The notes under the pieces are model-generated. The model was given only the letters and a program-made list of their open reading frames with translations, had not been told where the DNA came from and made no database searches. A DNA stretch of 64,000 nucleotides from Candidatus Kapaibacterium sp. (GTDB taxonomy: Bacteria; Bacteroidota; Ignavibacteria; Kapaibacteriales; UBA2268): NCBI GenBank assembly GCA_026390695.1, contig JAPLFL010000128.1, positions 124,001 through 188,000 of the forward strand, read 5' to 3'. Shown in pieces: positions 61,483 through 64,000 of this stretch. Every line of letters begins with the position of its first letter. Position 1 is the stretch's first letter. The translations under genes and the position numbers were made by a program.

Positions 61483-63666
61483 TTATAAATCTTGATTTGT
61501 ACTTTGCTTTTTCATCATCATATTATAATGTCCGATATGTCCAGTTTTATCAAATATTTTCTCAAATACTTTGAGATATTTATCAATCTTATCATCATTT
61601 GATTCAATAAATAATGGATCTTCGAAGGTATGTGAATTTTCATGCAGGATTGAAATTAGTGAATCATAAATTATCAATTCCTCAGGTTCAAATTCATTTT
61701 GTAAATTCATTTTGTAACCACCAAGAATGTTGAAATAGTTTTCAATTATCCTTCTTAATACATTCAGAATTGTGGTTGACTTACTTCCTGAATTTATATA
61801 ATCTTTAACTTCTTGCCATAATAATTCATAAGATGTTCTGATGGGATTACAGTCAAAATCTAATATTCTAGAAATATTCTCATCTTTTTTAATAATTTTG
61901 AAGCTACTCTTCTCTTTATTATATTTTTGTGTGACTTTATTATGAAAATAAACATTATGTGTTAAAACAAAAACTTGTTTCAAATTCTCTTTCTTATGAA
62001 CTTCCTCAATGATTCTCTTTATCAAAGTACTTACAATGAATAGAACATTACTATCTAAACTAGACACCGGATCATCGAAAACAACTATTTTATTAACAGT
62101 TATATCTTCATTAGTAAAGCTACCATTGATAAGATAATAGAAATAAAGAAAGGAAATAAAATTTGTTTCACCTTCACTTAAAGTATCTTTTGCTTCTTCA
62201 CCATTTTCTCTTATGATTTTATAAAAGCCTTTTTTTTCAGATTCTGATAATTTGAAATTAGTAAAATCAAATCCTTTTAATAATTTATTTATCGCATTCA
62301 ATGATGGAATAATACTTGTAATTTGATTTTCTAATTCATTGATTTCTGACTTTAAAATCAATATCTTTTTTTCATTTTCACTTAATGTTCTACTAACACC
62401 ATCAATCGTTTTTTGAAATTCAATATCATTTTTTGAATATTCTTCAAAATTCTTTCTATTTATTTCAGCAATTAAACGCCATACTTCAGAGATTAATTTG
62501 CTTTCTTCCTTTTTTCGATTAACAACTTTGTAATTATGCCCTCTGATCTTTTCTTTCGTCACATCAATAGAGTTTTTTATCGTGGTAAGATGAAGTTTAA
62601 TTGATTCGATATTAATTACTAAACTTGGTTCATTAACCTTATTGTCAATTAATAATTTATTACGCTCAAATATTGATTGAATTAATTCAAATTCGGTTTT
62701 CATCAATTGAGTATCGAGATATTGATTATTAGAAATTACTATTGCATTGATATGATTAAGTAGCTTTGTCATAAAATCAAAATAATCTTTTCTAAATTCT
62801 GATACTTGATTTAATTGTCTTTGATAAGTTTCGTCAAAGTATTCTTCTATGTGTTGTTTAAAATCTTCTTGCAAGGGTCGTTGACAAAATGGACACAAAT
62901 TATTATTCTCGTTAATGTAAGGAAGTCCTTTTTTTACCCAATCACTATTGTTCAATTTTGAAATTAATCCAGCTATAGGAATATCTTCTTTTCCGATTAT
63001 CTTCGTTACTAAAATTGTATTTTTTTCATAAGAATCAATTGAATCAACATTGATATTAGTAATATCCTGAACCATTTCAATATTTTTATTAAAAACAATA
63101 TCTGCTTCTTTTTTTAATTGATCAAGCTCTTTTAAGGTTTTTGAATTGGAATTTTCGAGCTTACACTTTTCTTTAAATTTCTGCTTGGAATTTCTAAATC
63201 CCTCAAAAGCATTTTGAAAATATCCATCATGGTCGATTTTTAGCTTCCAACACGATTCTTCAAATTTGGTTTCATCCGATTTCTTCTTATTAGTAAATTT
63301 TTCAATAATTTGATTATTCACAATGATTTGTTCATTAATAGCTGCGATTTCTTTTGATTTCCCATCTATATCTTTGATAATAGTGTCGTTTTCTTCGCCT
63401 AACGTGAAAATTCCTTTTAGGTCTTTGTCCACAGTATAATTCTTACTAATAAAATCTTTATTATACACAAGCGCTTTAATAGCAATATTATTCTTCCAAG
63501 TAATACTGCTTTCTGGATAATATTCATTATTAGCGATGATTCTGGATACGGAAGTTTTTCCACTTCCATTTGCCCCATAAATGAAATTGGTTTCTTTTAA
63601 ATTATTTAATATTGCACCATCATTGTTAAATGAAGCTACATCTTTAATTTGAATACTCTCAATCAT
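61483..63666 (-). CDS. RloC-like AAA/ABC ATPase with zinc hook and possible anticodon nuclease
   Basis: 727 residues. Walker A GANGSGKTS (31-39), ABC signature LSEGE (496-500) and Walker B IVVFDDPVSSLD (527-538) form the ATPase. Long coiled coils (about 95-250 and 265-455) flank CPFC (258-261), a zinc-hook-type turn as in Rad50 and RloC. After HNVYF-H (D-loop end) the C-terminal 90 residues contain RRIIEN (Arg638, Glu642) and H675/H679 in HENSH. This spacing (R-x3-E-x32-H) is close to the Arg-Glu-His triad known for PrrC/RloC tRNA anticodon nucleases. It may be a suicidal tRNA nuclease controlled by DNA damage or phage. The AAA_13 ATPase identity is firm, nuclease activity inferred. Confidence 0.75.
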   Translation of the reverse strand: MIESIQIKDVASFNNDGAILNNLKETNFIYGANGSGKTSVSRIIANNEYYPESSITWKNNIAIKALVYNKDFISKNYTVDKDLKGIFTLGEENDTIIKDIDGKSKEIAAINEQIIVNNQIIEKFTNKKKSDETKFEESCWKLKIDHDGYFQNAFEGFRNSKQKFKEKCKLENSNSKTLKELDQLKKEADIVFNKNIEMVQDITNINVDSIDSYEKNTILVTKIIGKEDIPIAGLISKLNNSDWVKKGLPYINENNNLCPFCQRPLQEDFKQHIEEYFDETYQRQLNQVSEFRKDYFDFMTKLLNHINAIVISNNQYLDTQLMKTEFELIQSIFERNKLLIDNKVNEPSLVINIESIKLHLTTIKNSIDVTKEKIRGHNYKVVNRKKEESKLISEVWRLIAEINRKNFEEYSKNDIEFQKTIDGVSRTLSENEKKILILKSEINELENQITSIIPSLNAINKLLKGFDFTNFKLSESEKKGFYKIIRENGEEAKDTLSEGETNFISFLYFYYLINGSFTNEDITVNKIVVFDDPVSSLDSNVLFIVSTLIKRIIEEVHKKENLKQVFVLTHNVYFHNKVTQKYNKEKSSFKIIKKDENISRILDFDCNPIRTSYELLWQEVKDYINSGSKSTTILNVLRRIIENYFNILGGYKMNLQNEFEPEELIIYDSLISILHENSHTFEDPLFIESNDDKIDKYLKVFEKIFDKTGHIGHYNMMMKKQSTNQDL

Positions 63667-63729
63667 ATCTACCTCATAAGTTAGTTATTTAATATAAATT
63701 ATATTTATCACTTAAAATCTATGTACGCC

Positions 63730-64000
63730 ACCGCCACGCCATCCTCAGCTTGTGTCTATTTTCTCATTCCCTGTCATTTTCTCCCGCTCAAAATAAGTGA
63801 TTGTCATTCTTCCTGTGTCCGTCCCACAAAAGATTTCCGTCCGTCGCATCTTTGTGCTGTTCCGCCGCCCCCGCGCCTTCCTCAGCTCGTATCTATTTTT
63901 TCATTTCCTGCCATTTTCTCCCTCTCGAAATAATTGTTTGTCATTCTTTCTGCGTCCGACTGCGTCCCTCCCACAAAAGATTTCCGTCCGACGCATCTTC
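63730..64000. repeat. Tandem duplication of about 135 bp at the right edge
   Basis: Two diverged copies (about 63730-63852 and 63868-64000) share CCTCAGCT..TGT/CGTATCTATTTT, CATTTTCTCCC, TTGTCATTC and the end CCCACAAAAGATTTCCGTC..CGCATCTT. GC-richer than the genome. The second copy runs off the window, so more units may follow. Confidence 0.75.

Noticed and set aside
63721-63933. Open frame at the right edge
   Set aside because: It is a translation of the tandem duplication, repeating itself, with no start context.

Overview
The window is AT-rich bacterial chromosome. Several marks point to the Bacteroidota/Ignavibacteriota/Chlorobiota group, probably an Ignavibacteria- or Kapabacteria-like lineage; this is inference, as no rRNA is present. 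The marks are two proteins with type IX secretion (T9SS) C-terminal sorting domains, a GWxTD-domain protein, promoters close to the Bacteroidota consensus (TTG, about 20 nt, TAnnTTTG), weak Shine-Dalgarno sites and a large set of multiheme cytochromes. No tRNA, rRNA or CRISPR array was seen.

Layout. 1-8500: a truncated outer-membrane protein gene, a lipoprotein with IPT/TIG repeats and an FGE-like domain, a secreted beta-propeller protein with a T9SS tail, a SLOG-fold protein and a four-PAS histidine kinase. 8500-13300: a repeat-rich stretch with an orphan phage-type terminase and an exosortase plus partner. 13297-16797: a T9SS-secreted subtilase whose signal peptide is cut out of frame by a run of 14 C (a likely phase-variable switch), followed by a beta-propeller lipoprotein. 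16890-24011: a minus-strand respiratory locus of an ImcH-like NapC/NirT cytochrome (7 haem sites), a 13-haem cytochrome, a cytochrome b, a 19-haem cytochrome fused to a cytochrome b-like membrane domain, and a monohaem cytochrome upstream. 24215-44407: housekeeping genes (dtd, a lytic transglycosylase, accD, hpf, rsfS-argS-trxB, an ECF sigma/anti-sigma pair, pyrE, tilS, an LD-carboxypeptidase, a GWxTD protein, a PpiD-like chaperone and two M16 peptidases). 44671-50825: a frameshifted thioredoxin-fold gene, then a DUF350 / glutathionylspermidine-synthase-like ATP-grasp / Gly-Ser-rich protein locus resembling the E. coli yjfC-yjfL-yjfM group. 51822-54050: monomeric isocitrate dehydrogenase. 54163-64000: an accessory, defence-like region with a RecQ helicase fused to a phosphoribosyltransferase, a DprA-like protein, a TfoX-like protein, orphan proteins, a GC-richer fibronectin-III protein, a 21-bp minisatellite and an RloC-like ATPase with zinc hook and a possible anticodon-nuclease triad.

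Three repeat classes run through the gaps. (1) Nested palindromic, MITE-like elements around GTCATTCCTGCGAATGCAGG, one of them lying in frame inside the ATP-grasp gene. (2) Heptanucleotide tandem arrays (CATAACY, CATTAAY, GAGTTAT, TGCATTY) at gene ends, several containing the stop codons of adjacent genes. (3) A 21-bp minisatellite at 61203-61391, with a likely relative at 46155-46222.

The strongest candidates for new biology are the poly-C switch in the secreted protease, the RecQ-PRTase/DprA pair beside the RloC-like ATPase, the ATP-grasp/DUF350 locus with a repeat inserted into its enzyme, and the multihaem electron-transfer locus.
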